The notes beneath the pieces were generated by a model. That model saw nothing but the letters and a program-made list of their open reading frames with translations. It was not told the DNA's origin and made no database searches. A stretch of DNA of 64,000 nucleotides from Terriglobales bacterium (GTDB taxonomy: Bacteria; Acidobacteriota; Terriglobia; Terriglobales; Acidobacteriaceae), in contig DASRFG010000025.1 of assembly GCA_035651655.1 (NCBI GenBank), forward strand, positions 124,001 to 188,000, in the 5' to 3' direction. How positions within the stretch are numbered: position 1 is the first letter of the stretch; each line of letters opens with the position of its first letter. A program made the position numbers and the translations under genes. Positions 1-10,920 of this stretch are shown in pieces.

Positions 1-1582
<1,582 letters not shown>

Positions 1583-1669
1583 AAACGATTCCTATCACAA
1601 GATGCCTTGAGCACCGCGGCAGCTTCTCTATTTTGCGGGGATAGTTTCCCGCCCTGTGATTACGGAATC

Positions 1670-1712
1670 TGATTCTCCTTCGTGTACTTCGTGTCCTTTG
1701 TGGTGAGCTCTT
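1670..1712. repeat. Half copy of a dispersed intergenic repeat
   Basis: The stretch ending gtgtcctttgtggtga reads, on the minus strand, as an accacaaaggacacgaag-type sequence. The same core is found at 17226-17243 in this window, where it forms one arm of a hairpin. Sequences of this type recur between genes in many soil-bacterial genomes. No function is assigned. Confidence 0.45.
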
Positions 1713-1799
1713 CTGTCCACATTTGCAATTCCTCCCTCAATTCGAGAACATAGCTGGTTTGCTTTCCTAACAAAATTCTCATAAGGAAGTCTCGAACTC

Positions 1800-3161
1800 A
1801 TGGCCACACGGCAGAAGAGTGCATCCTCGCAGTCCCGCAACCCAGATTCGGTCAAGATAGCGCCCGCCAAAGGCAAACTCGGAGTCATGATTCCCGGCAT
1901 GGGCGCGGTGGCGACCACTTTCGTCGCCGGCGTAGAAGCCGTCCGTCGCAAGATTGCCGAGCCTATCGGTTCGCTGACTCAGGGCGGTACCATCCGTCTC
2001 GGCAAGCGCACTGAGGCCCGCTCGCCCAAGATCCACGATTTCGTTCCGCTCGCCGGGTTGAACGATCTGGTATTCACTGGTTGGGACCTGTTTGAAGATG
2101 ACATGTACGCCTCGGCCGTCAACGCCGGCGTGCTCGAAACCAGCCTGCTCGACCAGATCAAGCCTTTTCTGCAGTCCATCAAGCCCCGCAAAGCTGTCTT
2201 CGACCGCAACTACGTACGCAAGCTCGACGGCCCCAACGTCAAGAAAGGCAAGAACAAAATGGACCTCGCCGAGCAGGTCCGTGACGACATTCGCGACTTC
2301 CGCAAGCGCTCCGGCGCCGATCGCCTGATCGTGATCTGGTGCGGTTCCACCGAAATTTTCCTGACCCCCGGCCCGGCGCACGCCAGCGTGGCGGCATTCG
2401 AGAAGGCGCTCGCCAAAAACGACGAGAGCATCGCGCCCTCCATGATTTATGCTTACGCGGCGCTCTCTGAAGGTGTGCCCTTTGCCAATGGCGCGCCCAA
2501 TCTCACCACCGACCTTCCCGCCATGCAGGAGCTCTCGCGCCGCAACCAGGCACCCATCTGCGGCAAGGACTTCAAAACCGGCCAGACTTTACTCAAGACC
2601 ATTCTCGCCCCGGGATTCAAGGCCCGCGTGTTGGGCCTCAGCGGCTGGTACTCCACCAACATTCTGGGTAACCGCGACGGCGAGGTGCTCGAAGATCCGG
2701 ATTCCTTCAAGACCAAGGAGGAATCCAAGCTCGGCGTCCTCGACCAGATTCTCCAGCCCAAGCTTTACCCTCATTTGTACGGCGATCTCTATCACAAGGT
2801 AAGCATCAACTATTACCCTCCGCGCGGTGACAACAAAGAGGGTTGGGACAACATTGATATCTTCGGCTGGTTGGGCTACCCCATGCAGATCAAGGTGAAT
2901 TTTCTCTGTCGCGACTCCATCCTCGCAGCCCCGCTCGTACTCGATCTCGTGCTCTTTCTCGACCTGGCGCAGCGCACTCCAGAACTGCGTGGCCGCGGCA
3001 TACAGGAATGGCTCAGCTTTTATTTCAAGTCGCCGATGACCGCTCCCGGCCTCTATCCCGAGCACGACCTCTTCATCCAGCTCATGAAGCTCAAGAACAC
3101 CTTGCGCCACTTGAAAGGCGAGGAACTCATTACCCACCTCGGCCTCGAATACTACGATTGA
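1800..3161 (+). CDS. ino1: Inositol-3-phosphate synthase
   Basis: This cytosolic enzyme isomerises glucose-6-phosphate to myo-inositol-3-phosphate using bound NAD, the first step to inositol lipids or compatible solutes. The N-terminal NAD-binding segment is KLGVMIPGMGAVATTF (around residues 26-41). The central Inos-1-P synthase domain carries GWDNIDIFGWLGYPMQIKVN and CRDSILAAPLVLDLVLF, both hallmark stretches. At 453 residues it is longer than actinobacterial forms (about 360) and shorter than eukaryotic ones (about 510), like the enzymes of Acidobacteriota and Bacteroidota. The ATG at 1800 has an aaggaag ribosome site about 10 nt upstream. It stands alone on this strand. Confidence 0.95.
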   Translation: MATRQKSASSQSRNPDSVKIAPAKGKLGVMIPGMGAVATTFVAGVEAVRRKIAEPIGSLTQGGTIRLGKRTEARSPKIHDFVPLAGLNDLVFTGWDLFEDDMYASAVNAGVLETSLLDQIKPFLQSIKPRKAVFDRNYVRKLDGPNVKKGKNKMDLAEQVRDDIRDFRKRSGADRLIVIWCGSTEIFLTPGPAHASVAAFEKALAKNDESIAPSMIYAYAALSEGVPFANGAPNLTTDLPAMQELSRRNQAPICGKDFKTGQTLLKTILAPGFKARVLGLSGWYSTNILGNRDGEVLEDPDSFKTKEESKLGVLDQILQPKLYPHLYGDLYHKVSINYYPPRGDNKEGWDNIDIFGWLGYPMQIKVNFLCRDSILAAPLVLDLVLFLDLAQRTPELRGRGIQEWLSFYFKSPMTAPGLYPEHDLFIQLMKLKNTLRHLKGEELITHLGLEYYD

Positions 3162-3293
3162 GTTCGCCGGGAGAAACAGGCCCACTGAAACCGGCCCTCC
3201 AGGCCGAGTTCCAGAGGACGTGCCCGTGAATCCGCCCTCCAAAACCGGAAAAATAAGGCCGCTTTGCGCACACTTCGAGCATCTTAGTTGCGC

Positions 3294-3734
3294 ATGTGGT
3301 TGCTGCGCACACGATCACTGGGCCTGATTTCATTCCTCCTGTTCAGCGGCAGCGCTCTTTTGGCCGGTACCTCGGGTACTTTTCGCGGCACCATCGTTTC
3401 TCCGCCCGAAGGCGACAAGAAACCCGGCTGGATCTACGTTCAGGGACAGAACGGCAATCTCCGCCGCGCCGAGATCACCAATGCCCGTGTTTTCTACAGC
3501 ACCGACGTTCCTCTGAGGTCCCGCCAGAAGCAGCCGCGGCACGGTCTGAAGCGGGGAACTGAGGTCCGGGTCACGGCACAGCAAGACGGAAATGGCGAGT
3601 GGCGCGCTGAGAGCGTGGAGATCCTCAAGAAACCCGGCAAGATGGTCCACCGTCGCCAGCCGCCACCTGCCGAGGAAAGTGAAGACCCCGAATTTGATCC
3701 GATCCACCCCAAGCCTTGGCCCACTAAAACCTAG
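3294..3734 (+). CDS. Secreted hypothetical protein
   Basis: A protein of 146 residues with an N-terminal signal peptide (basic start, hydrophobic core to about residue 25, cleavage likely after an Ala-Gly segment). The mature part is a small basic beta-rich domain (GTFRGTIVSPPEGDKKPGW, then repeated short strands) followed by a Pro/Glu-rich tail. The beginning resembles small OB-like extracytoplasmic domains, but I do not recognise the family. A TTG two codons earlier (3288) could also start it. It precedes the M48 protease gene by about 135 nt on the same strand. Confidence 0.7.
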   Translation: MWLLRTRSLGLISFLLFSGSALLAGTSGTFRGTIVSPPEGDKKPGWIYVQGQNGNLRRAEITNARVFYSTDVPLRSRQKQPRHGLKRGTEVRVTAQQDGNGEWRAESVEILKKPGKMVHRRQPPPAEESEDPEFDPIHPKPWPTKT

Positions 3735-3869
3735 TTTTTCGGCAGTTCTCGCTCCACAACTTGGTATCTTTAGGCCCTTATCCCGCGTCCAACTGGTTAG
3801 AAGTTTGTGAGTAGGTGCGGAACTCCCCCCGGGTATAATCCCCTGCAGGGAAGCTCACAGGAGACCCTT

Positions 3870-5006
3870 ATGAAGTACCGCCGGGCGGCAGTGGCGCTGT
3901 TCTTTTTGCTTCTCACCAGCCAGTGGATGATCGGGCAGTCCGATCAGAAGCAGCCAAATCAAACTTCCAGCGACCAGGGGGTGCAGGCGCAAGGCCCAAC
4001 TCCGGTGCAGGTGGACCAGACTCAGCCGCCCCCGGATTCAACACCGCCGGCAACTTCAGCCGATGACTCCGCCGACAAAGGCAAGCCCAAGCATGCAGGA
4101 AAAAACAATGTGGACGCCATCGGCAACCGCAGTGTCGGTAACGGCCTCAGCTTCTACTCCATCGAGAAAGAAATCCGCATTGGTAAGCAGTACGCCCAGG
4201 AAGTCGAAGCCAGCGTCAAGTTAGTTCAGGATCCCGTCATTAACGAGTATGTGAACCGCATCGGCCAGAACCTGGTGCGCAACTCCGACGCCAAGGTCCC
4301 GTTCACCATTAAGGTCATTGACACCGACGTGGTCAACGCCATGGCGCTGCCCGGCGGATTCTTTTACGTGAATTCAGGTCTCATCCTCGCGGCCGACGAA
4401 GAAGCAGAACTTGCCGGCGTAATGTCGCATGAGATCGCGCACGTCGCCGCGCGTCACTGGGCCCACGCCATGACCAAGGGCCAGCTGTTGAACATCGCCT
4501 CCATCCCGCTCATCTTCGTGGGCGGCGGCATCGGATACGCGGTGCGCTCGGCCGCCGGCATCGGTCTCCCAATGACGTTCCTCACCTTCCAGCGCAGCCA
4601 GGAAGCTGAAGCCGATTATCTCGGCGTGCAGTACATGTACAAGACCGGATACGATCCCCAAGCCTTCATCAGCTTTTTCGAAAAGCTCAAAGCAAAAGAA
4701 AAGAAGAAGCCGGGATTCTGGGACAAGACTTTCGCTTCCCATCCCCAGACGCCCGACCGCATTGGCAAGAGCCAGGAAGAGATCGCGCGAATTCTTCCCG
4801 CTCGCAATCAGTATGTGGTGAGCACTTCAGAGTTCGACGAGGTCAAGGCGCGACTGGCTGCGCTCGAAAACCGCCGCAAGGGTCTTGATACCGAAAACGA
4901 TAATCGTCCCAGCCTCCGCCGCACCGCCGCCAAGAATAAAGACAAAGACGGAAAAGATGGCAAGGGCGACGATCGTCCCACCCTTAAGCGGCGTACCGAC
5001 GATTAA
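3870..5006 (+). CDS. Secreted M48-family metalloprotease (BepA/YfgC-like)
   Basis: A 378-residue periplasmic zinc protease related to BepA, which assists or degrades outer-membrane proteins. It has a signal peptide (residues 1-22), a low-complexity Gln/Pro linker, a motif IGNRSVGNGLSFYSIEKE before the catalytic domain, HEIAH zinc ligands at 187-191 and the third ligand Glu at about 247 (EAEADYLG). The C-terminus is a charged Lys/Asp/Arg tail. No TPR domain follows, so it is a short form. The ATG at 3870 is chosen over upstream in-frame codons because caggag lies 7 nt before it and the signal peptide then starts the protein. A close paralogue lies at 26610-27743. Confidence 0.93.
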   Translation: MKYRRAAVALFFLLLTSQWMIGQSDQKQPNQTSSDQGVQAQGPTPVQVDQTQPPPDSTPPATSADDSADKGKPKHAGKNNVDAIGNRSVGNGLSFYSIEKEIRIGKQYAQEVEASVKLVQDPVINEYVNRIGQNLVRNSDAKVPFTIKVIDTDVVNAMALPGGFFYVNSGLILAADEEAELAGVMSHEIAHVAARHWAHAMTKGQLLNIASIPLIFVGGGIGYAVRSAAGIGLPMTFLTFQRSQEAEADYLGVQYMYKTGYDPQAFISFFEKLKAKEKKKPGFWDKTFASHPQTPDRIGKSQEEIARILPARNQYVVSTSEFDEVKARLAALENRRKGLDTENDNRPSLRRTAAKNKDKDGKDGKGDDRPTLKRRTDD

Positions 5007-5537
5007 CCAAACCAATGATTAACTTAACCAACGATTGCTCATAAAACCGGGCGGCTGGCGCCCGCTGCTTTAACGCATTGCGGTCTAGATTTCTTCAGTC
5101 GCATGTCTTCCTATCGCCGCTACTCAGCTTTTCCGCCTCCCTTTTCCTTTTCCAGCTGAATTATGCTCGGCAAAAAGCAATTCGGCGGCAGCGGGCTGAA
5201 CGCATGAGACGTTTGCGTTCTTGGAGTGCATCCTTGATTGCATCCAGATTGTTTCTGGTCTCCTCACTCAGCAGCTTTTCTTCGAATGATGGCCGGTGAA
5301 AGTCTGGCCAGCACTCCTCGCCCAAAGTGGCCGCCGCCGCAGCCACGATCTCCAGCAGCCGGCAGCACAGCGTTGTTCAAGGGGAATCTGTAACGGCTTG
5401 TGCGCAATATCACACTGCAAGGTGACGCGGCCCACAGCCGCAGCATCTGGCCGGGTATGAAATTGGACACGCAATTGTAATCGCGCTCACTACGCCATTT
5501 TTGATTGGCCGTGAAATTTCACTCTAGGAGGTGTCCT
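5007..5537. other. Intergenic stretch without a convincing gene
   Basis: About 530 nt between the M48 protease and the universal stress gene. Only short open frames exist. One on the minus strand (5161-5346, 61 codons) has a plausible amphipathic helix but no ribosome site, so I do not call it. No hairpin terminator with a T-run was seen just after the M48 gene. The long 5' region probably holds the promoter of the stress gene. Confidence 0.5.
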
Positions 5538-6482
5538 GTGCCAACTCTCGAAGCGACGAGGACCAGTACCAAGATTTCTGTGAAGAACGTGTTATTTGCC
5601 ACTGATTTTTCCGAAGCCTCCCGCCAAGCTCTCCCCTATGCCATGGCGATTTGCCGTCATTACGGCAGCACGCTGCATGCGCTCCATGTCATACCGGAAA
5701 TGGTTTACCCACTGGCGCCCAGAATGATGGCGCCAATTGCCGCTACACCGACCTATGAGGCCGTACGCCAGGAAGCGCAAGGGGAACTCAGGCGCATGGC
5801 AATTCGCCTGGGGCATATTCCCAACCATAGTCACATCCGCACTGGGAGCGTATGGCAGGCAGTTTCGGAGATCATTCTCAAGGAAAATATTGATCTTCTG
5901 ATCATCGGCACCCACGGTCGCACCGGGGTAGGCAAGTTGCTGGTCGGCTCTGTGGCCGAAGAGATATTTCGCCAGGCGCCGTGCCCCGTGCTGACCGTCG
6001 GGCCGAACGTTTCCGGGAAAGCCCGCTTGCCAATGCTGGGAGGCGAAAGCCTTAACGTTGCGCCAATTTACGTTGAAATCGGTGAAATTCTCTACGCCAC
6101 CGACTTCCGATCAAAAACGCCGGCTGCGGCGGCTTTCGCCGTGTCCCTGGCACAAGAATTTCAAAGCCACCTCACGCTGTTGCACGTCATAGAGAAGCAC
6201 GAGGATTACGGAACACCAGGGCCAGTGGATTGGACGTTGAGCCGGTTGAGTGAACTCGTGCCCGATGATGCTGATCTGTGGTGCTCACCCGAACCGGTCG
6301 TCAAGTATGGCTCACCTGCCGATTGCATCCTGCAGACCGCCTCTGAAAGAAGTGCGGATCTGATCGTGCTCGGCGCGCGGCCTGCGGACGGCCACATGGG
6401 TGCCGCCATCCATCTTCCCTGGGCAACGGCGCACCGAGTGATTGCGCACGCCGCCTGCCCGGTGCTGACGGTTCGTGGTTGA
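5538..6482 (+). CDS. Tandem-domain universal stress protein
   Basis: A 314-residue UspA-family protein with two Usp domains (about residues 12-155 and 180-314). Domain 1 has an intact nucleotide-binding signature of the form G-2X-G-9X-G-S (GTHGRTGVGKLLVGS). In domain 2 the equivalent stretch (GARPADGHMG) has lost the second Gly, so only domain 1 is likely to bind ATP. The GTG at 5538 is taken as start because taggaggtg sits 7 nt upstream; an earlier in-frame ATG at 5505 lacks this. The gene converges on a P-type ATPase gene and shares a terminator with it. Usp proteins act in the cytosol under starvation, oxygen or energy stress. Confidence 0.93.
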   Translation: MPTLEATRTSTKISVKNVLFATDFSEASRQALPYAMAICRHYGSTLHALHVIPEMVYPLAPRMMAPIAATPTYEAVRQEAQGELRRMAIRLGHIPNHSHIRTGSVWQAVSEIILKENIDLLIIGTHGRTGVGKLLVGSVAEEIFRQAPCPVLTVGPNVSGKARLPMLGGESLNVAPIYVEIGEILYATDFRSKTPAAAAFAVSLAQEFQSHLTLLHVIEKHEDYGTPGPVDWTLSRLSELVPDDADLWCSPEPVVKYGSPADCILQTASERSADLIVLGARPADGHMGAAIHLPWATAHRVIAHAACPVLTVRG

Positions 6483-6497
6483 ATCCGAGCAACAATA

Positions 6498-6524
6498 AAA
6501 CCGGCGGCTTCGGCCGCCGGTTTC
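6498..6524. terminator. Bidirectional rho-independent terminator
   Basis: A perfect stem ccggcggc/gccgccgg with a ttcg tetraloop, extended by aaa/ttt, sits between the convergent universal stress and P-type ATPase genes. A T-rich run follows on the plus strand, and an A-rich stretch provides a T-run on the minus strand. It should stop transcription from both sides. Confidence 0.88.
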
Positions 6525-6538
6525 CTTTGCGTCTGGTG

Positions 6539-8365
6539 CTACTTGCCAAAATCAGTCAAGGTCCTCACTGGCAGTGCCATGCGCACGGCGTTCAACACGG
6601 CTGCGAAATCAATAATCTCCTGGGCGATGGCTCCCTCAAGCGGTGGTAAATAACCCAAGGCCGCCGCCGCCATCCCAACCGCGCTGGCAAACATGCCTCC
6701 AATTGCGCTCTGCAGCGCAATCTTCCGCAGTCGCGCGCCAATATGGAACAGTTCATCTACTTTACCGAGTGACGTGGTAAGAACTACGGCGTCGGCGGCT
6801 TCGGCAGTTATGTCGCTATTCACCCCAAAGGCCACCCCGACGGTGGCCGCCATGAGGGCTGGTGCGTCGTTAATTCCATCGCCGACGAACAATGTGGGTG
6901 CGCTCTTAACCTCCTGCTCAACCCGCTGCACTTTTTGCTCGGGAGTTTGCCCGGCGTGCACTTCCTCGATCCCAACTTGCGCAGCAAAGTAACGGACTTC
7001 AGATTCGCGGTCGCCCGAGATCAGCATTAGTTTCTCGACATTGTGCCGAGGTTTCAGATGGCGGAGGAACGGCTTGCTTTCGCCTCGCGGCACATCATGA
7101 AAGCGTAGCGCGCCGGCATACGCGCCCTCGATGAAAACCAGACACTCCAATCCGCTCACTACCGGCGGCAACGCAAGTTCCTTGTCTATTACTTTATTGC
7201 GCCCCGTGATGCGCACCGACCGACCACCCACCAGGCCTTCAAGTCCCTGACCCGGCTTCTCTGATACCTGGGTTACAGGATCGGAAACTATATGGGCGCG
7301 GCGCGCAGCTCGTAATACCGCTTCCGCCAAGGGGTGCTTGGAATAGCGCTCCAGACTCGCTGCCAGACGAAGCACTTCCTGGCTGTTGAAACCTGACGCG
7401 GGAATGATGTTATCGAGAGTCGGCTTTCCATAGGTAAGCGTTCCAGTCTTATCGAAGATCACAGTACGGCACCGGGAGATCTGCTCCAGCACCGCGGGGT
7501 TCTTGATGATGATGCCGCGCTGCGCAGCCAGCGAAATAGCGCCGATGATGGAGACAGGAATAGCCAGCAGCAACGGGCAAGGCGTAGCGATGACCACCAC
7601 GGCCAGAAACCTGAGTGGGTCGCCGCTGTAAGACCACGCAAGCGCCGCGATCCCGAGCGCGAGGGGTGTGTACCAGGCCCCCAGGCGATCGGCCATGCGC
7701 CGCAAGCGTGGCCGCTTCTGCTCGGTTTCCTGCATGACACGCATAATGCTGGCGTATCGCGAATCAACTGGAAGCTTCTCAGCTCTGATGGTGAGCCCGC
7801 TATCGCCGTTAATTGCACCGGAGAGTACTTTGGAGCCGAGGGTCTTCGAGATCACGTAGGGCTCACCTGTCAGATATGACTCATCCATCGCGCCATCGCC
7901 AGCTGTGACAACCCCATCAACCGGGCAGATCTCATGCGGAAAGACGACCAGTGTGTCGCCGATCGCTATCTGCTCCAGAGAAACATCTGCGATTGCGGAG
8001 CCGCGCTGGCGGTGCGCAATCTGGGGCATGCGTTGAGCCAGAGCATGAAGGACGGATGAGGCGCGACGAGAAGCATATTGTTCCAGGGCGGTTCCACCCG
8101 AGAGCATCAACACGATGATCGAGCCCACCAGATGCTGTCCCATTGCTACCGAGGCCAGGATGGAGATGCCAGCCAGCAAGTCAGAGCCGAAATCGCCAAC
8201 CGCAAGTTTTCGGCCCAAACCTATCAACAGTGGCACCCCTCCCGCTATGAGGGTTACGTACAGGGGAATGAGAAAGAAATCTCTGTGGACGCCGGCAAAG
8301 TAACGGAGGACCAGGTAGGTCAAAATGCTGGTTACGGCCAGAAGAGCTATGTAAGTCTCACCCAA
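6539..8365 (-). CDS. P1B-type heavy-metal-translocating ATPase (TPCP motif)
   Basis: A 608-residue inner-membrane cation pump. Visible elements in order: two N-terminal helix pairs, the actuator TGE (166-168), the transmembrane metal motif TPCP (261-264), phosphorylation site DKTGT (305-309), HP dipeptide (344-345) and GDGIND (495-500). It has no N-terminal heavy-metal-associated domain. The motif is TPCP rather than the CPC of Cu+/Zn2+ pumps, so the ion cannot be assigned; P1B subgroups with TPC have been linked to Ni or Fe. The annotated start is TTG at 8365. The frame stays open to 8446, where a CTG codon lies 8 nt after an aggag sequence, so an N-terminal extension of 27 residues is possible. 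Confidence 0.92.
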   Translation of the reverse strand: MGETYIALLAVTSILTYLVLRYFAGVHRDFFLIPLYVTLIAGGVPLLIGLGRKLAVGDFGSDLLAGISILASVAMGQHLVGSIIVLMLSGGTALEQYASRRASSVLHALAQRMPQIAHRQRGSAIADVSLEQIAIGDTLVVFPHEICPVDGVVTAGDGAMDESYLTGEPYVISKTLGSKVLSGAINGDSGLTIRAEKLPVDSRYASIMRVMQETEQKRPRLRRMADRLGAWYTPLALGIAALAWSYSGDPLRFLAVVVIATPCPLLLAIPVSIIGAISLAAQRGIIIKNPAVLEQISRCRTVIFDKTGTLTYGKPTLDNIIPASGFNSQEVLRLAASLERYSKHPLAEAVLRAARRAHIVSDPVTQVSEKPGQGLEGLVGGRSVRITGRNKVIDKELALPPVVSGLECLVFIEGAYAGALRFHDVPRGESKPFLRHLKPRHNVEKLMLISGDRESEVRYFAAQVGIEEVHAGQTPEQKVQRVEQEVKSAPTLFVGDGINDAPALMAATVGVAFGVNSDITAEAADAVVLTTSLGKVDELFHIGARLRKIALQSAIGGMFASAVGMAAAALGYLPPLEGAIAQEIIDFAAVLNAVRMALPVRTLTDFGK

Positions 8366-8707
8366 CTGCGACCAGGAGCGCTCCGGCCCCTTCCCAGGCG
8401 AAGGCCCCGGACTACGTGCCAGCTCGGAGGCTGAAGTCGTACTCAGAAACCGATCTCCTGATTACATATTGAGGGCGAAAACCAGGTGTAGACGTGACCC
8501 TTATCACCGCAGTCGGTGATCTCTTTCAGGGTAGTCTCATTTGATTTTGTTGGCCAATTGGAAGGCACAGGGGAGCGCTACGGAATTATCAGCTCTGGCA
8601 GGGTTCGCGTAAGACAGCAACAATGCAGATCGGGAGAATAGTGGCCGGCTCCCTAAACTCTTGCATTGTGGCGGGCAGGGTGTGACAGGCAGACGCGTAA
8701 GGCCGGT

Positions 8708-8947
8708 TTACTTCACCGCAAACGAATGCGCCGCTTTGGGCACAGCTGCGGGGGCTGGCTGAATCCGCGACACCACTTTCATCTGCCGCCAGTCATAGGC
8801 GAATTCCTGGCCACAATCCAGACACACCACATACGTCCCCGTCTCTGTGGCCGCGGCAGAGCGCTGCTTCACCGATTTACTGCTCATAGGAAAACTGTAG
8901 TTATTGTGATGGCAGCCGAAGAACACATCCCAAAGTGCGGACAACAT
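8708..8947 (-). CDS. Small zinc-ribbon-like protein
   Basis: A 79-residue cytosolic protein. It has FFGCHHNNYSFP near the N-terminus and TGTYVVCLDCGQEFAYDW in the middle, a layout I associate with small conserved acidobacterial proteins. One CxxC pair plus the upstream Cys-His-His could bind one metal ion. The ATG at 8947 is preceded by a G-rich ribosome-site-like stretch. The role is unknown. It is flanked by about 260 nt on each side in which I see no gene. Confidence 0.72.
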   Translation of the reverse strand: MLSALWDVFFGCHHNNYSFPMSSKSVKQRSAAATETGTYVVCLDCGQEFAYDWRQMKVVSRIQPAPAAVPKAAHSFAVK

Positions 8948-9236
8948 TTACCACCCCCGGAAGACAAACACTCAATGCTCAGCCCGCATTCCACGCCAAC
9001 CTGCTGTTCCCAGTCTGTGTGCTGGGTCACATGCAGTTAATTCAGCTACTCTCAATCCAGCTACTTAGATTCCGCGCCCGTCAAAAAGGTTTCTAATCAC
9101 TTCGCATCATATAAATGTATGTTGAAAGTGGGCTCGCCGCTGACCACGTTCCTCTACCTAACTTCTTGGCAGTCAAGGTATTATCGCCAATCAGGTGCTT
9201 CAAAACTGGAACTTGGAGCTAAAAGGTTACCCGAGA

Positions 9237-9698
9237 ATGGCAAACACTAACCCTCACCGCAAAAGAGACTTCATTCACCGGCACTCGCTCGGCATCGCCT
9301 CTGTCCTGATTCTCATATCTTGGATCGTGCTTTACAGTCTCTCCGACCAGAGCACCCACCTCGGATCTTTTTTCGGCAATGCCATTGCCGATTGGGCTGG
9401 TGTGGTGGTCATGGTTCTCGCGACCACATGTATGTACGAGGTCGGATCGGCTGAGAGCCGGCGCCCTCCTGGCGGACGGCTCCTCAGCCCGGTATGGGAA
9501 TTAATTCGTGATCACTCCCTCACCATTTTCCTGCTGCTGACGGGAATCGGCTGGGCGGTCGCTTACGCCATGATGAATTCGGAATCCAAATGGGGGCAGG
9601 TGGTGGGCAACATCGTTTCAGAATGGACGCAAATCTTCGGCCTGGTTATCTTGACCAAGCGCCTGATCGAGCGTCACTCGAAGGAGAGCAAACGTTAG
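9237..9698 (+). CDS. Four-helix membrane protein, unknown function
   Basis: A 153-residue protein with two similar halves, each containing a pair of hydrophobic segments: residues about 17-35 and 45-65, then 90-110 and 120-140. Both halves carry a GN(A/I)(I/V)(A/S)(D/E)W signature after the first helix, which suggests an internal duplication. The ATG at 9237 is preferred over an upstream in-frame ATG at 9195 because it starts directly before the basic residues and first helix. The family is not recognised. It converges on the anti-sigma gene. Confidence 0.7.
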   Translation: MANTNPHRKRDFIHRHSLGIASVLILISWIVLYSLSDQSTHLGSFFGNAIADWAGVVVMVLATTCMYEVGSAESRRPPGGRLLSPVWELIRDHSLTIFLLLTGIGWAVAYAMMNSESKWGQVVGNIVSEWTQIFGLVILTKRLIERHSKESKR

Positions 9699-9734
9699 GC
9701 CTTTTGAAAGAGAGCGGCTTGAGCCGCTGAGGGA

Positions 9735-9992
9735 TCAAGCGTCGTGCTGCCCAGCCTTCTTTTTCTCCGCGCATTTTTGCATGATGGCAGAGCGCAGCCG
9801 CCCTCTTAAATCTTCGGGGAGTTCGTAGAGTTGCTGATCGCGGTAGATCTCAATGGTCTTCTTGGTGGTATCGCAGACGACGTAGCAGTTGTGGCACCAG
9901 GCAAGATGATCTTCCAAATCTGCTCGCATTCGCTCGTCGAGAGCGTCGTCCAGGTAATCTGTAAGCTCCTTCAAAAACTCAGAGCAGGTCAC
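9735..9992 (-). CDS. Zinc-finger anti-sigma factor
   Basis: An 85-residue cytosolic protein that most likely holds the ECF sigma factor encoded just upstream in an inactive state. It shows the zinc-containing anti-sigma motif HxxxCxxC (HLAWCHNC, residues 29-36), preceded by a Cys near the N-terminus (MTCSEFLKEL). It lacks a transmembrane segment, so it would sense a cytosolic signal such as redox state. It starts at a GTG that overlaps the sigma-factor stop codon (GTGA), indicating translational coupling. Confidence 0.87.
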   Translation of the reverse strand: MTCSEFLKELTDYLDDALDERMRADLEDHLAWCHNCYVVCDTTKKTIEIYRDQQLYELPEDLRGRLRSAIMQKCAEKKKAGQHDA

Positions 9993-10708
9993 TGGTTCCC
10001 ATCTCCGCCTTGGCGTTTTCTGAAGTACCGGTTCAGTCGCTCGCGCAACTGAAGGCGGGCCCGCAGCAAACGTGATTTTACGGCAGGAATGCTCAAGTCA
10101 AGAGCCTCCGCGGTTTCTTCCGTTGAAAGTCCTTCTACGTCACGCAGCACGAACACGGTACGAAACCCTGCGGGCAACCCCTGTATGGTCTTCCGCAAAA
10201 TGTCGCCCAGTTCTGACTGGCTGTAAAGCTGCTCGGGATTCGGGCTCCAGTCCGCCACCTCGCGGGGCATGGAGTCTTCTTCCGTCTTCACTTCTTCGTC
10301 GAGCGAAACCATTCGCTCGGGCCGCCGGCGCCGCAACTTCATCAGCGCCTCGTTCACCGCGATGCGCACCAGCCAGGTGTAGAACTTGCTCTGCTCCTGG
10401 AACTGGGGAAGATTGCTGTAGGCCTTGAGGAACGCGTCCTGCACTACGTCTTCAGCGTCTTCACGGTTTTGCGTAATGTGCTGCGCAATCCGAAAGACGT
10501 TACGGTCGTAACGCCGAACCAGGTCCTCGAAGGCGCCTACATCGCCCTTCTTGGCGGCCCGAACCAGCTGCATCTCTTCGCTTACTGGTTCACTCACTTT
10601 GGATGGAAGGGTTCCCATGGTGGATTCAATTTCTGTGCTTGCGTCCGGGCCTGAAATCTGCGGATTCATTTTACCCGTTTCCTTAGTGTCCTGCTGAATT
10701 GGAGACAC
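9989..10708 (-). CDS. ECF RNA polymerase sigma factor (RpoE-like)
   Basis: A 239-residue sigma-70 family protein with region 2 (about residues 47-115, including AEDVVQDAFLKAY and the core-binding stretch before it) and region 4 (about 170-230, LSTEETAEALDLSIPAVKSR helix-turn-helix). It directs RNA polymerase to stress promoters. An extended N-terminal leader of about 45 residues precedes region 2. The GTG at 10708 gives the longest form; an ATG at codon 14 (10669) is an alternative. It is co-encoded with the zinc-finger anti-sigma factor by a 4-nt overlap, so the pair forms one regulatory unit. The 210 nt upstream, divergent from the amidohydrolase, should hold its promoter. Confidence 0.93.
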   Translation of the reverse strand: MSPIQQDTKETGKMNPQISGPDASTEIESTMGTLPSKVSEPVSEEMQLVRAAKKGDVGAFEDLVRRYDRNVFRIAQHITQNREDAEDVVQDAFLKAYSNLPQFQEQSKFYTWLVRIAVNEALMKLRRRRPERMVSLDEEVKTEEDSMPREVADWSPNPEQLYSQSELGDILRKTIQGLPAGFRTVFVLRDVEGLSTEETAEALDLSIPAVKSRLLRARLQLRERLNRYFRKRQGGDGNQ

Positions 10709-10920
10709 GCATTCCCTCTATTCTTTTGGACGTTTACAGTAGTCAATGGTTATAACTCCCAACTCTCTGTTTTTATTCAAATTGTGTATAGAAATCGTTC
10801 TCTCTGACGGGACGAACAAATAGCGAATATCGAGCACACATCTTTCATTTTCGGTGGGCTGTGGTACATTCCCCAGTCCCCAAGTTTAAGCTGTGCAATT
10901 CGAATCACGGAGATAGCGCC

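Noticed and set aside
1779-3242. Two long minus-strand frames (1779-2381 and 2589-3242) over the inositol-phosphate synthase gene
   Set aside because: The plus-strand protein has full family motifs; the antisense frames have none.
5161-5474. Short minus-strand frames of 61-68 codons between the M48 and universal stress genes
   Set aside because: There is no ribosome site, no domain and the frames overlap each other; there is not enough evidence for a gene.
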